Source: CAYJAD01 sp964372165
Lineage (GTDB): Bacteria > Desulfobacterota > Desulfovibrionia > Desulfovibrionales > Desulfovibrionaceae
NCBI GenBank assembly: GCA_964372165.1
Contig: CAYJPT010000012.1
Span: 1 to 26,734, forward strand
Direction of reading: 5' to 3'
DNA length: 26,734 bases
A program made the translations under genes and the position numbers. Shown here piece by piece: positions 1 through 6,684 of this stretch. The notes below the pieces were generated by a model. The model worked only from the letters and a program-made list of their open reading frames with translations, was not told the DNA's origin and made no database searches. The stretch's first letter is position 1. Each line of letters begins with the position of its first letter.

Positions 1-140
1 TGCCTTTATTCGCCCTATGGGACGCAAAAAAACGTGGTTTTTTGCTCTCATTCGGCGTGCAAAGTAGGCACAAGTGCCTACTTTGTAAGGAAACGCACAA
101 TATATTTTTCAACTTGTTAATTTAATCAGCGTTTCCTTAA
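1..140 (-). repeat. MITE-like palindromic repeat, copy 1 (cut by window edge)
   Basis: Read on the minus strand from 140 down to 1, this stretch matches the plus strand from 14843 to 14980 with about 12 substitutions, mostly transitions, and one 2-base gap by hand alignment. It starts at TTAAGGAAACGC (minus strand, 140-129), and a second copy of that motif lies inside in the opposite orientation (86-96). It contains a perfect palindrome with 12-bp arms and a 2-base centre: CAAAGTAGGCAC at 60-71 and its complement at 74-85. The far end lies outside the window, so the full length is not seen here. The repeat overlaps the last four codons and stop of the neighbouring glycosyltransferase. No protein is encoded in it. 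Confidence 0.85.
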
Positions 141-1241
141 TAGTTCCAATGAACTCCAAAGACAATCCCACTGTTCCATAATTTTTGTTGTAGCATATTT
201 ATATGCAGACGATTGCATGGCATTTACACTTAGTAATTTTCTTTTTTCTTCATTCGCTAAAAGTTCAAGAATGCCTTCTTTAAGAGATTGGTAGTCTTGG
301 TTAGGAATTAGAACACCATTAAAACCATGCTCAATAATTTCTGAAGGGCCAGATGGACAATCAAAACTAATAGACGGAACTGCTAAAAACATAGCTTCAA
401 TTAAAGCATTGGGAAATCCTTCAAACATGGACGGAAGAATAAATACTTGAGCTTGTTTCAATATTCCGTGTGGACATGACAAAAAACCTGGCATATGAAG
501 TTTTTCTGTTATATTAAGCTCTTGGCTGCGCTTTGCTAACAAATGTCTGTCTGCCCCTTCACCTAAAATTACCATATGCAACAAAGGATATTTTTTAAAA
601 ATTTCCGGTAATATTTCAATAAGGTGTAAAAAACCCTTGGTTTTTGATAAATGTCCCATACAACATAAAAAGTTTTGTGGTAACTGCAAATGCTCATAAG
701 ATATGTTGTCATCAACACTAATCATATTGTGAATAACATGAGTTTTATGCTGTGGCATAAATGTATCACCCCATTGTTCTTTCACCTTGTATGTTTGAAC
801 AACCAAAGCATCTGCCAAAGGGTAAAGGCGTTTAACGAGCGCTTTTTTATATTCGCTATGATTAAGTTGAGTTCTAGGGTCAGTGCGCTCACTCACAATG
901 AGAGTAACAGGCAAACCTGAGCTTGCCAAAATACACGGTATATTACTTTTTTCCATAAAACTTAAAAGTAACGAATTGCGTTCAGCCTTAATAGCTTGGC
1001 GCAGTTCCAAAATATTCCAAGGACAATCATCCATGGTTGAATGGTAATCTATAGGTGCAATAGTAATACAACGTATAGCCGGATTAAGTGAATAAGCATG
1101 GTCACATACATTGGTGGTAGTTATTACAGTACAAGGTATGCCACGCTCAACCCAAAAATTTAACATAGTGGTAAGCACTCTTTCAGCACCCCCACCACCA
1201 AGAGAGCGTATAACTGCAGTTACGCCATGTTTAAACTTCAT
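126..1241 (-). CDS. GT4-family glycosyltransferase
   Basis: Probable retaining glycosyltransferase of family GT4 (GT-B fold) that transfers a sugar from a nucleotide-sugar donor to a surface glycan at the cytoplasmic side of the membrane. At 371 residues it has the usual length. The N-terminal domain has the glycine-rich loop GGGGAERV (residues 15-22). The C-terminal donor-binding domain has the E-x7-E signature EGFPNALIE (274-282), followed by SGPSEII (297-303). No membrane segment or signal peptide is seen. The start lies 2 bases after the stop of the radical SAM gene upstream, so the two are surely cotranscribed. The last residues LRKR and the TGA stop are encoded by the end of the repeat element at 1-140, so the native C-terminus may have been changed. 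The sugar and acceptor cannot be told from sequence. Confidence 0.88.
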   Translation of the reverse strand: MKFKHGVTAVIRSLGGGGAERVLTTMLNFWVERGIPCTVITTTNVCDHAYSLNPAIRCITIAPIDYHSTMDDCPWNILELRQAIKAERNSLLLSFMEKSNIPCILASSGLPVTLIVSERTDPRTQLNHSEYKKALVKRLYPLADALVVQTYKVKEQWGDTFMPQHKTHVIHNMISVDDNISYEHLQLPQNFLCCMGHLSKTKGFLHLIEILPEIFKKYPLLHMVILGEGADRHLLAKRSQELNITEKLHMPGFLSCPHGILKQAQVFILPSMFEGFPNALIEAMFLAVPSISFDCPSGPSEIIEHGFNGVLIPNQDYQSLKEGILELLANEEKRKLLSVNAMQSSAYKYATTKIMEQWDCLWSSLELLRKR

Positions 1242-1243
1242 AA

Positions 1244-2590
1244 CTACTCCCGCACAATACCTGCATCATTTAATCGAATAAATTCATGCAAAGCATAAAC
1301 AAAGCGAGCACCTTTTGCGAGAAAAGCTTGCTTGTATGTTTGTGTTTCGTGTTGGTCACGAATAAAACACATGATAATGCAACCTTGAGCTAAGTCTTCA
1401 CTACTTAATTGCGAACTATGCAAAATAGGTAAATTACAAAAAGTTGTGTTTTGTAAACGTTGGCTGTCATCAATAACTTTAACTGTATATCCTTGGTTGA
1501 GCAAAATATTTACCATGCCTGCTGTAACGGCTGGTATAATACCATGAAGGTATATCGTACTCTCTTGTAAAAATTGTAATGATTTATTTTTTTTAATAAA
1601 ATTATGAATTTCAGCGCTAATGGAAATTGCATGGTTATGCTTACGACGTTTTGCAAGATAAGAATATTCAACATAAGGCATAAGAGAAAATTGAATATGA
1701 TACCCAGATTGCTTACAATCCTTGCATAAGGGTGAATTTTTTGCAATTAAAGGTAACTGTTGCAGGGAATAATCTAAAATACTCCCTAAATGAGGTTGCT
1801 TGTCCATAACTGTCATACAACAGCCATGACGTAAATTACCTTGCCAGTCTATGGAAAAATCTTCAGATGTATTTATAAAACAGGGTAATGCCTCAAGACC
1901 ATGTATTTTGCGCATGAAAAGATCTTTATTCAAAATGATGCGTGGTAAAGTTTGAGTTACAGCGTCTTGCAAATCATGCTTGTGTTCTCCTTGAAAAAAA
2001 TCCGTAGCTTCCCAAGGATTATAAATAACACATGCAGGGGACGGGACAAAAGAAAAACCATATTCATCACATAAATTTTGGTATTGTTGTTCATCTTCAA
2101 AGTTATCAACATATTGATGAAAGAAAATCGTTATTTCTGTAGCGGCATCATTATTTTTAAGCACTTCTGAAATTTGTTTTAAATTTTCTAAAACACGCTC
2201 TACTCGGCCTCCACGATGTCCACGCTCATAAACATCTTGGGTAAAGCCAGATACAGATACAGTTAAGCGTTTTAAAGCTGGGTGTGCAAGAAGCTTTTTC
2301 CAATCATGTGAGATATTTAAATTACTACTAATATATGCTGTAAGATTATAATTATCCATAATGGACAAAATTTCATCAAGTTGTGGATGTAAAAGTGGTT
2401 CGCAAAACTGATATAAATAAATTTCAAAAGTTTCATTGCTATCATGCATTTTTTTAAAAATCTGCTCACATAAATCTATATCAGCATAAGCAAAAGAATC
2501 ATGTAGTTTTGCATAGTTAATTCGTCCCTCAGGGCAAGATGGACATGATAAATTGCACATATTAACTATTTCAAAAGATACCCGCCGCAT
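1244..2590 (-). CDS. Radical SAM/SPASM protein with C-terminal Rossmann-like tail (second of tandem pair)
   Basis: Radical S-adenosylmethionine enzyme. The N-terminal CxxxCxxC motif (C12, C16, C19, in MCNLSCPSC) binds the catalytic 4Fe-4S cluster. A SPASM-type region carries further cysteines for an auxiliary cluster (C237, C257, C258, C289, C292). Residues about 343-435 form an extra domain with alternating strands and helices (IYLHG at 346-350, VKVIDD at 370-375), resembling a nucleotide-binding Rossmann half but lacking a clean glycine-rich loop. Its TAATG junction with the upstream paralogue indicates translational coupling. Both proteins share the blocks ERGHRGG or KRGHRGG, EPLLHPQ or EPLIHPQ, and SSNLN, so they arose by duplication. 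Lying beside a GT4 enzyme suggests modification of a sugar or glycan precursor. The substrate is unknown. Confidence 0.85.
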   Translation of the reverse strand: MRRVSFEIVNMCNLSCPSCPEGRINYAKLHDSFAYADIDLCEQIFKKMHDSNETFEIYLYQFCEPLLHPQLDEILSIMDNYNLTAYISSNLNISHDWKKLLAHPALKRLTVSVSGFTQDVYERGHRGGRVERVLENLKQISEVLKNNDAATEITIFFHQYVDNFEDEQQYQNLCDEYGFSFVPSPACVIYNPWEATDFFQGEHKHDLQDAVTQTLPRIILNKDLFMRKIHGLEALPCFINTSEDFSIDWQGNLRHGCCMTVMDKQPHLGSILDYSLQQLPLIAKNSPLCKDCKQSGYHIQFSLMPYVEYSYLAKRRKHNHAISISAEIHNFIKKNKSLQFLQESTIYLHGIIPAVTAGMVNILLNQGYTVKVIDDSQRLQNTTFCNLPILHSSQLSSEDLAQGCIIMCFIRDQHETQTYKQAFLAKGARFVYALHEFIRLNDAGIVRE

Positions 2591-3942
2591 TATTGCTCCC
2601 CATTTGTTGATGCCATTATTGAAGCAATAAAATTTTCTGCACTCATACTAGCAAGGCATTTTATTTTTTGTGATTTTATACGATGCAAAAATACCAATGA
2701 ACGAATTGTATCTAACACATAAGCATTATGCATCATTGGTATAACATCTTCAAAGGAATAAATTGGTATGTCGTAGAGTGCTTTGCCTATTTTATCAACA
2801 TCGTCATCAATAAAACCTTGAACATTAAAATTTTTATGTCGTAATAATGGTCCCATAACGGCACCATCCATACCAGCGCCACCAATAAAAATTGGTATAT
2901 TTTTATATTGTTTAGAACATGATTTCATTTTTATAAAATTAATAATATCCTGTTCTTGACCACAAGGTTTTTCAAAAAAACACGCAAGTGGATATTGTAT
3001 ATGCAAACCAAGACTGCGACAAGTAGTACAAGATGCAGCATTAATTTTTTGATTTTCAATTGCATCAACTGAAAGTTCTAAAAAATTACCCACCCTTTCA
3101 ACTATATTACTTTCACGATGTGTACAGGTACAAATATTACCCTCATAATCAAGTACCAAAATATGGCTTTGTGAAAAACAGGGTATATCTCCTATACCTT
3201 CAATAGAAGTAAAAGGAAAAGGACGCATAGAAATACGCGGAATAACATATTTGTTTACATCTTCTATATGTTGCCATGCTTCAAATTTGCTAAGTTCTAT
3301 GGATTGCTGCACATTACTTTGCAATAACACAGCCGGATATGGTCCAAAAGTAATACCATAATCTTTACATAACAATTTTAATTTTTCAGCATCGTGAGCA
3401 TTATCGCTGTATTTATGAAAATTCATAATAACACTTGTGGAGGAATGTGCAGTGTGCTTTGCTATCTCAGCCAAATTATTTAGTACAAGCTTAAGGTTAC
3501 CACCACGATGCCCCCTTTTATAAACTTCTTCAGTGATACCAGAAATAGATATTACAAAGGTTTTTAAAGCTTTACAGCTCAAAAGCTCTTGAAAGTTTAT
3601 ACGTACATTAAGATTAGAGCTAAGATAAGCACTATGCCCATAATCTTCAAGGCTTCTTAAAATTTGAATAATTTGGGGATGAATAAGGGGTTCGTTCCAT
3701 ATGTGCAGATAAAACAAAGTAGAACCATACAAATCATAAACTTTTTTGAAAATATCTGTACACATTTCAAGAGGCATATAATCTATTGGTGCTCTTGATT
3801 TATTTAACCTTTGCTCTTCATGCAACCTTCCAGTAGGGCAACTTGGGCAACGTAACACACATGAGCTTGTTATAGAAAGATTTACCATATCAAGATTTTT
3901 TAAGGTACAATCTAAAAGCATTTTTTTCCACCCAACAATCAT
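2590..3942 (-). CDS. Radical SAM/SPASM protein with PglD-like C-terminal domain (first of tandem pair)
   Basis: Paralogue of the next gene in the operon. The radical SAM motif is C28, C32, C35 (SCVLRCPSC). SPASM-type cysteines are C255, C271, C273, C305 and C308. The C-terminal domain (about 349-440) has a clear dinucleotide-binding-like start, IFIGGAGMDG (351-360), then GFIDDDVDKIGK (376-387). This is the pattern of the N-terminal domain of PglD-type sugar O-acyltransferases, but no left-handed beta-helix acyltransferase follows. Start choice: ATG at 3942 has no clear ribosome site, while ATG at 3921 (residue 8) has GGGTGG seven bases upstream, so the shorter 443-residue form may be the real one. 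It is the first gene of the three-gene operon seen here. Role inferred: radical-based modification of a surface-glycan sugar or lipid-linked intermediate. Confidence 0.83.
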   Translation of the reverse strand: MIVGWKKMLLDCTLKNLDMVNLSITSSCVLRCPSCPTGRLHEEQRLNKSRAPIDYMPLEMCTDIFKKVYDLYGSTLFYLHIWNEPLIHPQIIQILRSLEDYGHSAYLSSNLNVRINFQELLSCKALKTFVISISGITEEVYKRGHRGGNLKLVLNNLAEIAKHTAHSSTSVIMNFHKYSDNAHDAEKLKLLCKDYGITFGPYPAVLLQSNVQQSIELSKFEAWQHIEDVNKYVIPRISMRPFPFTSIEGIGDIPCFSQSHILVLDYEGNICTCTHRESNIVERVGNFLELSVDAIENQKINAASCTTCRSLGLHIQYPLACFFEKPCGQEQDIINFIKMKSCSKQYKNIPIFIGGAGMDGAVMGPLLRHKNFNVQGFIDDDVDKIGKALYDIPIYSFEDVIPMMHNAYVLDTIRSLVFLHRIKSQKIKCLASMSAENFIASIMASTNGEQ

Positions 3943-3986
3943 TTTTTAGTCAGCAGAGCATCAGTTCAAAAGTGCATGATTTTTTT

Positions 3987-4015
3987 AGAATAATGAAAAA
4001 TTAATACATTGTCCA
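3987..4015 (-). promoter_or_regulatory. Candidate sigma-70 promoter for the radical SAM/GT4 operon
   Basis: On the minus strand a -35 box TGGACA (4015-4010) and a -10 box TATTCT (3992-3987) are separated by 17 bases. They lie about 45 bases upstream of the ATG at 3942, in the expected direction. The fit is 5 of 6 and 4 of 6 to consensus; AT-rich DNA gives many such matches, so this is only a candidate. Confidence 0.4.
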
Positions 4016-4340
4016 CTCTCAAATCTTATAAAACCACACAAAACACTGTTGTGTGCTAAGATAATAGTATTTTGAAGGGATTTGCGTGTATCACAATAAT
4101 ATGCAAATAATATACAATATAATTGACTAGGTTAAAAAAGAAACGATACATTTCAAATAAAATTGGTTCTTAGTAAAAAATCCCTCATATATTAATATTT
4201 TAAAAAAATCCAATGAAATCACATTTAATGGCATCATTATTGATTTTTTTTCACAAAACGTGCAATAAACTTTATGATATTCTCCTTAATTGAATACTTT
4301 TGTTTCTTTTCTATTGGTAGACATTTTATGAGATATGCCC

Positions 4341-4367
4341 TAAGTATCAAATATAATCTGTCGATAA
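4341..4367 (+). promoter_or_regulatory. Candidate sigma-28 (FliA) promoter of the chemotaxis gene
   Basis: TAAG at 4341-4344, then 15 bases, then GTCGATAA at 4360-4367. The enterobacterial FliA consensus is TAAA-N15-GCCGATAA, so this differs at two positions with the exact spacer. It lies about 80 bases upstream of the MCP start, a class of gene known to be sigma-28 dependent. The gene also has the ribosome site AGAGGAG at 4433-4439. Confidence 0.55.
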
Positions 4368-4446
4368 GCATTATCATAATGCAATTTTTTTTTATAAAAT
4401 ACTTGTATAAAACATTTATTGCTTAAGACATTAAGAGGAGTGTGCA

Positions 4447-6519
4447 ATGCGTCTAAAACTATTAGCCAAAATGATGCTTTATATTTTGGCACCTGCGATT
4501 ATTGGACTTGTAGTACTAGCAATATTTTCAGGAATTAAGACTAAAAGTGATTCTTTAGAAACTGCACGTGTACAAATTGAAGAACTAACACGTGTACAAG
4601 CTAGTGAACTAGATAATATTATTCGCTATATCATTAATACAGCAAACTCAACTAGTAGCATTTCTACTTTTAGAAGGTTTACCGCTCAAGAATCAAATCA
4701 AGATGTCAGTTTTGAGCATGACCAATTAAAGCAAACTATTATTGCCTACCTTACTAGAATGGTGAGTGAGTATAGGGATATTTCTTCTAGTTTTATTACT
4801 GATACTCAAGGGAAAATTATTGCACATACTGCTGCAAATCGTATGGGTGATAGTGCTGCAAATTATGAATCAGTTAAGGCAGCCTTACAAGGCAAAAATT
4901 TTGTTGAAACAAGGGTCTCTGGAGAAACTAAACAATTAAGTGCATTTATTGGTGCACCAATTGCTGAAAATGGTCAAGTCATTGGTTCTTTAATTTTTAA
5001 GATTGATCTTGCATCATTAAACCAAAACTCTGTAGGAAGTATCTCTTTGACAGAAAACATGTCCCCCTATGTTTATGATTCTAAATTTACTGTCATAATG
5101 GATAGAGAAATCGAATATGTAGGTACTGATGATTCTGCTGAGCCACAAAGTAAATATATTGCATCAGTAAAAAATGGCTCATCCACTTATATGTTTGAAG
5201 GTGAAGAGATGATAGGTTTTTTTGCATATGTTCCTGTATCAGGCTGGTATGTAATAATTGATACACCCATAGCAGAACTACTTGAATCTGCAAACATTCT
5301 TACTTATCAAATTTTAATGCTTGCTGCTGTAATTGCGATAATTACAAGTTTAGTCATTTTTGTGGTGGCCAGAGGTATTGTTAATGCTCTAAACAGTGGA
5401 GCACAGCTTGCTACACATGTTGCAGCAGGTCACTTAGAATTAACTAATGAGCAAGAACAAAGTCTAAACGATGGCATTAAGCGTGGAGATGAGATTTCTA
5501 CTTTATCCATTGGGCTTAAAGCTATGATAACTAATCTTGCAAAAATGGTAAATGAAGCAAAAAATGCTACCGCTGAAGCACAAAATGCCGTTAAAGAAGC
5601 AGAAAATGCAAAGCAAGAGGCTTTTGAAGCAGCAGAACAAGCAAGCAAAGCACGCCGTGAGGGTTTGCTTGATGCAGCCCATCAATTGGAAGATGTTGTT
5701 AATGTATTAGCTTCTGCTTCAGAGAGGCTTTCAGAACAAGTTGAAACCTCGTCTCAAAGTGTGAATGAACAAGCAAGCCGCATAGCTCATACCGCAACAT
5801 CCATGGAAGAAATGAATACAACGATTATTGAAGTTGCTAAAAGTTCGAGCTCAAGTGCTGAACTTACTGAGAGCGCTAAAGAAAGAGCATTAAAAGGTGC
5901 TGAAATAACAAAAAATTGTAAAGAGTCTATCACTCGTGTTCAACAAGATTCTATGACTTTACGTAAAAATATGGGTGATCTTGCAGGGCATGCACAGTCC
6001 ATTAACACTGTTATGGGTGTTATTTCTGATATTGCAGATCAAACCAATTTATTGGCATTAAATGCCGCCATTGAAGCCGCACGCGCTGGCGAAGCCGGAC
6101 GTGGTTTTGCTGTGGTTGCTGATGAAGTCCGCAAACTTGCAGAAAAAACTATCTCATCTACTACAGATGTTGCCAATGCCATTGCTGCCATTCAGGCTAG
6201 TACTGAAAGTAACGTAAAACAAGTTGATATTGCCGTTAAAGGCATTGAGGAAGCTACGGAACTTGCTAACTTGAGTGGAGAATCTTTGCAAACGATACTT
6301 GAAATCACAGAGCATAGTGCTGGCGAAGTGCGAGCCATTGCCACTGCTAGTGAAGAGCAATCTGCAACAGTTAGCGAAATGAATGAGAGTATAGAGCAAA
6401 TTAATAACATTGCTACAAGTACCAGCATTGCAATGAATGAAGCATCTATGGCCGTGTCTGAACTTTCAGCACAAGCTCAAGAGTTATCAAAAATTATTGA
6501 TAACTTAAAAAATAGTTAG
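4447..6519 (+). CDS. Methyl-accepting chemotaxis protein (Cache-type sensor)
   Basis: Transmembrane chemoreceptor that passes ligand signals to CheA/CheW and so to the flagellar motor. Order of parts: short cytoplasmic start, TM1 (about 10-28), periplasmic sensor of about 255 residues with Cache-like features (DTQGKIIAHT at 118-127, GAPIAENGQVIGSLIFKI at 169-186), TM2 (about 286-308), HAMP linker (about 309-362), a long alanine/glutamate-rich coiled coil (364-405), then the methylation helices and the conserved hairpin tip. The tip runs 532-564 and includes NLLALNAAIEAARAGEAGRG. No C-terminal CheR-docking pentapeptide is seen. It is a single-gene unit on the plus strand with a strong AGAGGAG ribosome site 8 bases before ATG, its own candidate sigma-28 promoter and a terminator right after the stop. 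The ligand cannot be deduced. It shows that the organism is, or recently was, motile. Confidence 0.95.
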   Translation: MRLKLLAKMMLYILAPAIIGLVVLAIFSGIKTKSDSLETARVQIEELTRVQASELDNIIRYIINTANSTSSISTFRRFTAQESNQDVSFEHDQLKQTIIAYLTRMVSEYRDISSSFITDTQGKIIAHTAANRMGDSAANYESVKAALQGKNFVETRVSGETKQLSAFIGAPIAENGQVIGSLIFKIDLASLNQNSVGSISLTENMSPYVYDSKFTVIMDREIEYVGTDDSAEPQSKYIASVKNGSSTYMFEGEEMIGFFAYVPVSGWYVIIDTPIAELLESANILTYQILMLAAVIAIITSLVIFVVARGIVNALNSGAQLATHVAAGHLELTNEQEQSLNDGIKRGDEISTLSIGLKAMITNLAKMVNEAKNATAEAQNAVKEAENAKQEAFEAAEQASKARREGLLDAAHQLEDVVNVLASASERLSEQVETSSQSVNEQASRIAHTATSMEEMNTTIIEVAKSSSSSAELTESAKERALKGAEITKNCKESITRVQQDSMTLRKNMGDLAGHAQSINTVMGVISDIADQTNLLALNAAIEAARAGEAGRGFAVVADEVRKLAEKTISSTTDVANAIAAIQASTESNVKQVDIAVKGIEEATELANLSGESLQTILEITEHSAGEVRAIATASEEQSATVSEMNESIEQINNIATSTSIAMNEASMAVSELSAQAQELSKIIDNLKNS

Positions 6520-6541
6520 CCAAAGTTGAAAAATAAATAAT

Positions 6542-6583
6542 AAAATTGCTGGGAAATGTATTACATATTTTCCCAGCAATTTT
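6542..6583 (+). terminator. Rho-independent terminator of the MCP gene
   Basis: The stem AAAATTGCTGGGAAA (6542-6556) pairs with TTTCCCAGCAATTTT (6569-6583). It begins 22 bases after the TAG stop and runs into a T tract. The AT-flanked arms also allow it to act on the opposite strand. The 12-base loop can itself form a small ATGT/ACAT stem. Confidence 0.85.
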
Positions 6584-6608
6584 TTGTTACAAACAGATAT
6601 CATGTTTT
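6582..6608 (+). repeat. 27-bp motif shared with 24700-24726
   Basis: TTTTGTTACAAACAG followed by A-TA-T and CATGTTTT. The same 27 bases occur at 24700-24726 on the same strand with two differences. It sits between two converging terminators. Function unknown. Confidence 0.5.
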
Positions 6609-6620
6609 AAATACATTGGC

Positions 6621-6660
6621 ACAAAAAAAGACTCTGTAAAACGAGTTCACAGAGTCTTAA
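6621..6660 (-). terminator. Rho-independent terminator of the hybrid kinase gene
   Basis: The arms AAGACTCTGT (6628-6637) and ACAGAGTCTT (6649-6658) pair over all 10 bases with an 11-base loop. Read on the minus strand the stem is followed by seven T. It lies about 25 bases past the kinase stop and faces the MCP terminator. Confidence 0.85.
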
Positions 6661-6684
6661 AAATTTTTCAAATCTGTTTAATAT

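Larger units (their letters stand above)
3943..4446. other. 504-bp AT-rich divergent intergenic region
   Basis: This region separates the minus-strand glycan operon from the plus-strand chemotaxis gene. I see a candidate promoter in each direction (3987-4015 minus, 4341-4367 plus). There is also a hairpin with perfect 7-bp arms CACACAA/TTGTGTG at 4035-4041 and 4049-4055, which sits just upstream of the minus-strand promoter and could be an operator. No ORF with a ribosome site, tRNA or repeat copy is visible. The rest (about 4060-4330) is AT-rich with no recognisable structure. Confidence 0.6.

Noticed and set aside
1..140. CRISPR array or tRNA at the repeat
   Set aside because: There are only single palindromes, no regularly spaced direct repeats with spacers, and no cloverleaf or CCA end.
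1244..3942. Ribosomally made peptide (RiPP) system with radical SAM maturases
   Set aside because: SPASM domains raise this idea, but no small precursor ORF, peptidase or transporter is next to the pair. The glycosyltransferase neighbour and PglD-like tail favour sugar or glycan chemistry.
4125..4155. Plus-strand promoter TTGACT-17-ATACAT before the MCP gene
   Set aside because: The -10 box is poor and it is about 300 bases from the gene; the sigma-28-like site is closer and better suited.
5430..5685. Cys/Ala/Phe-rich minus-strand ORFs opposite the MCP coiled coil
   Set aside because: The reverse reading of the Ala/Glu-rich helix creates this composition. Two such frames overlap each other, and none has a start signal.
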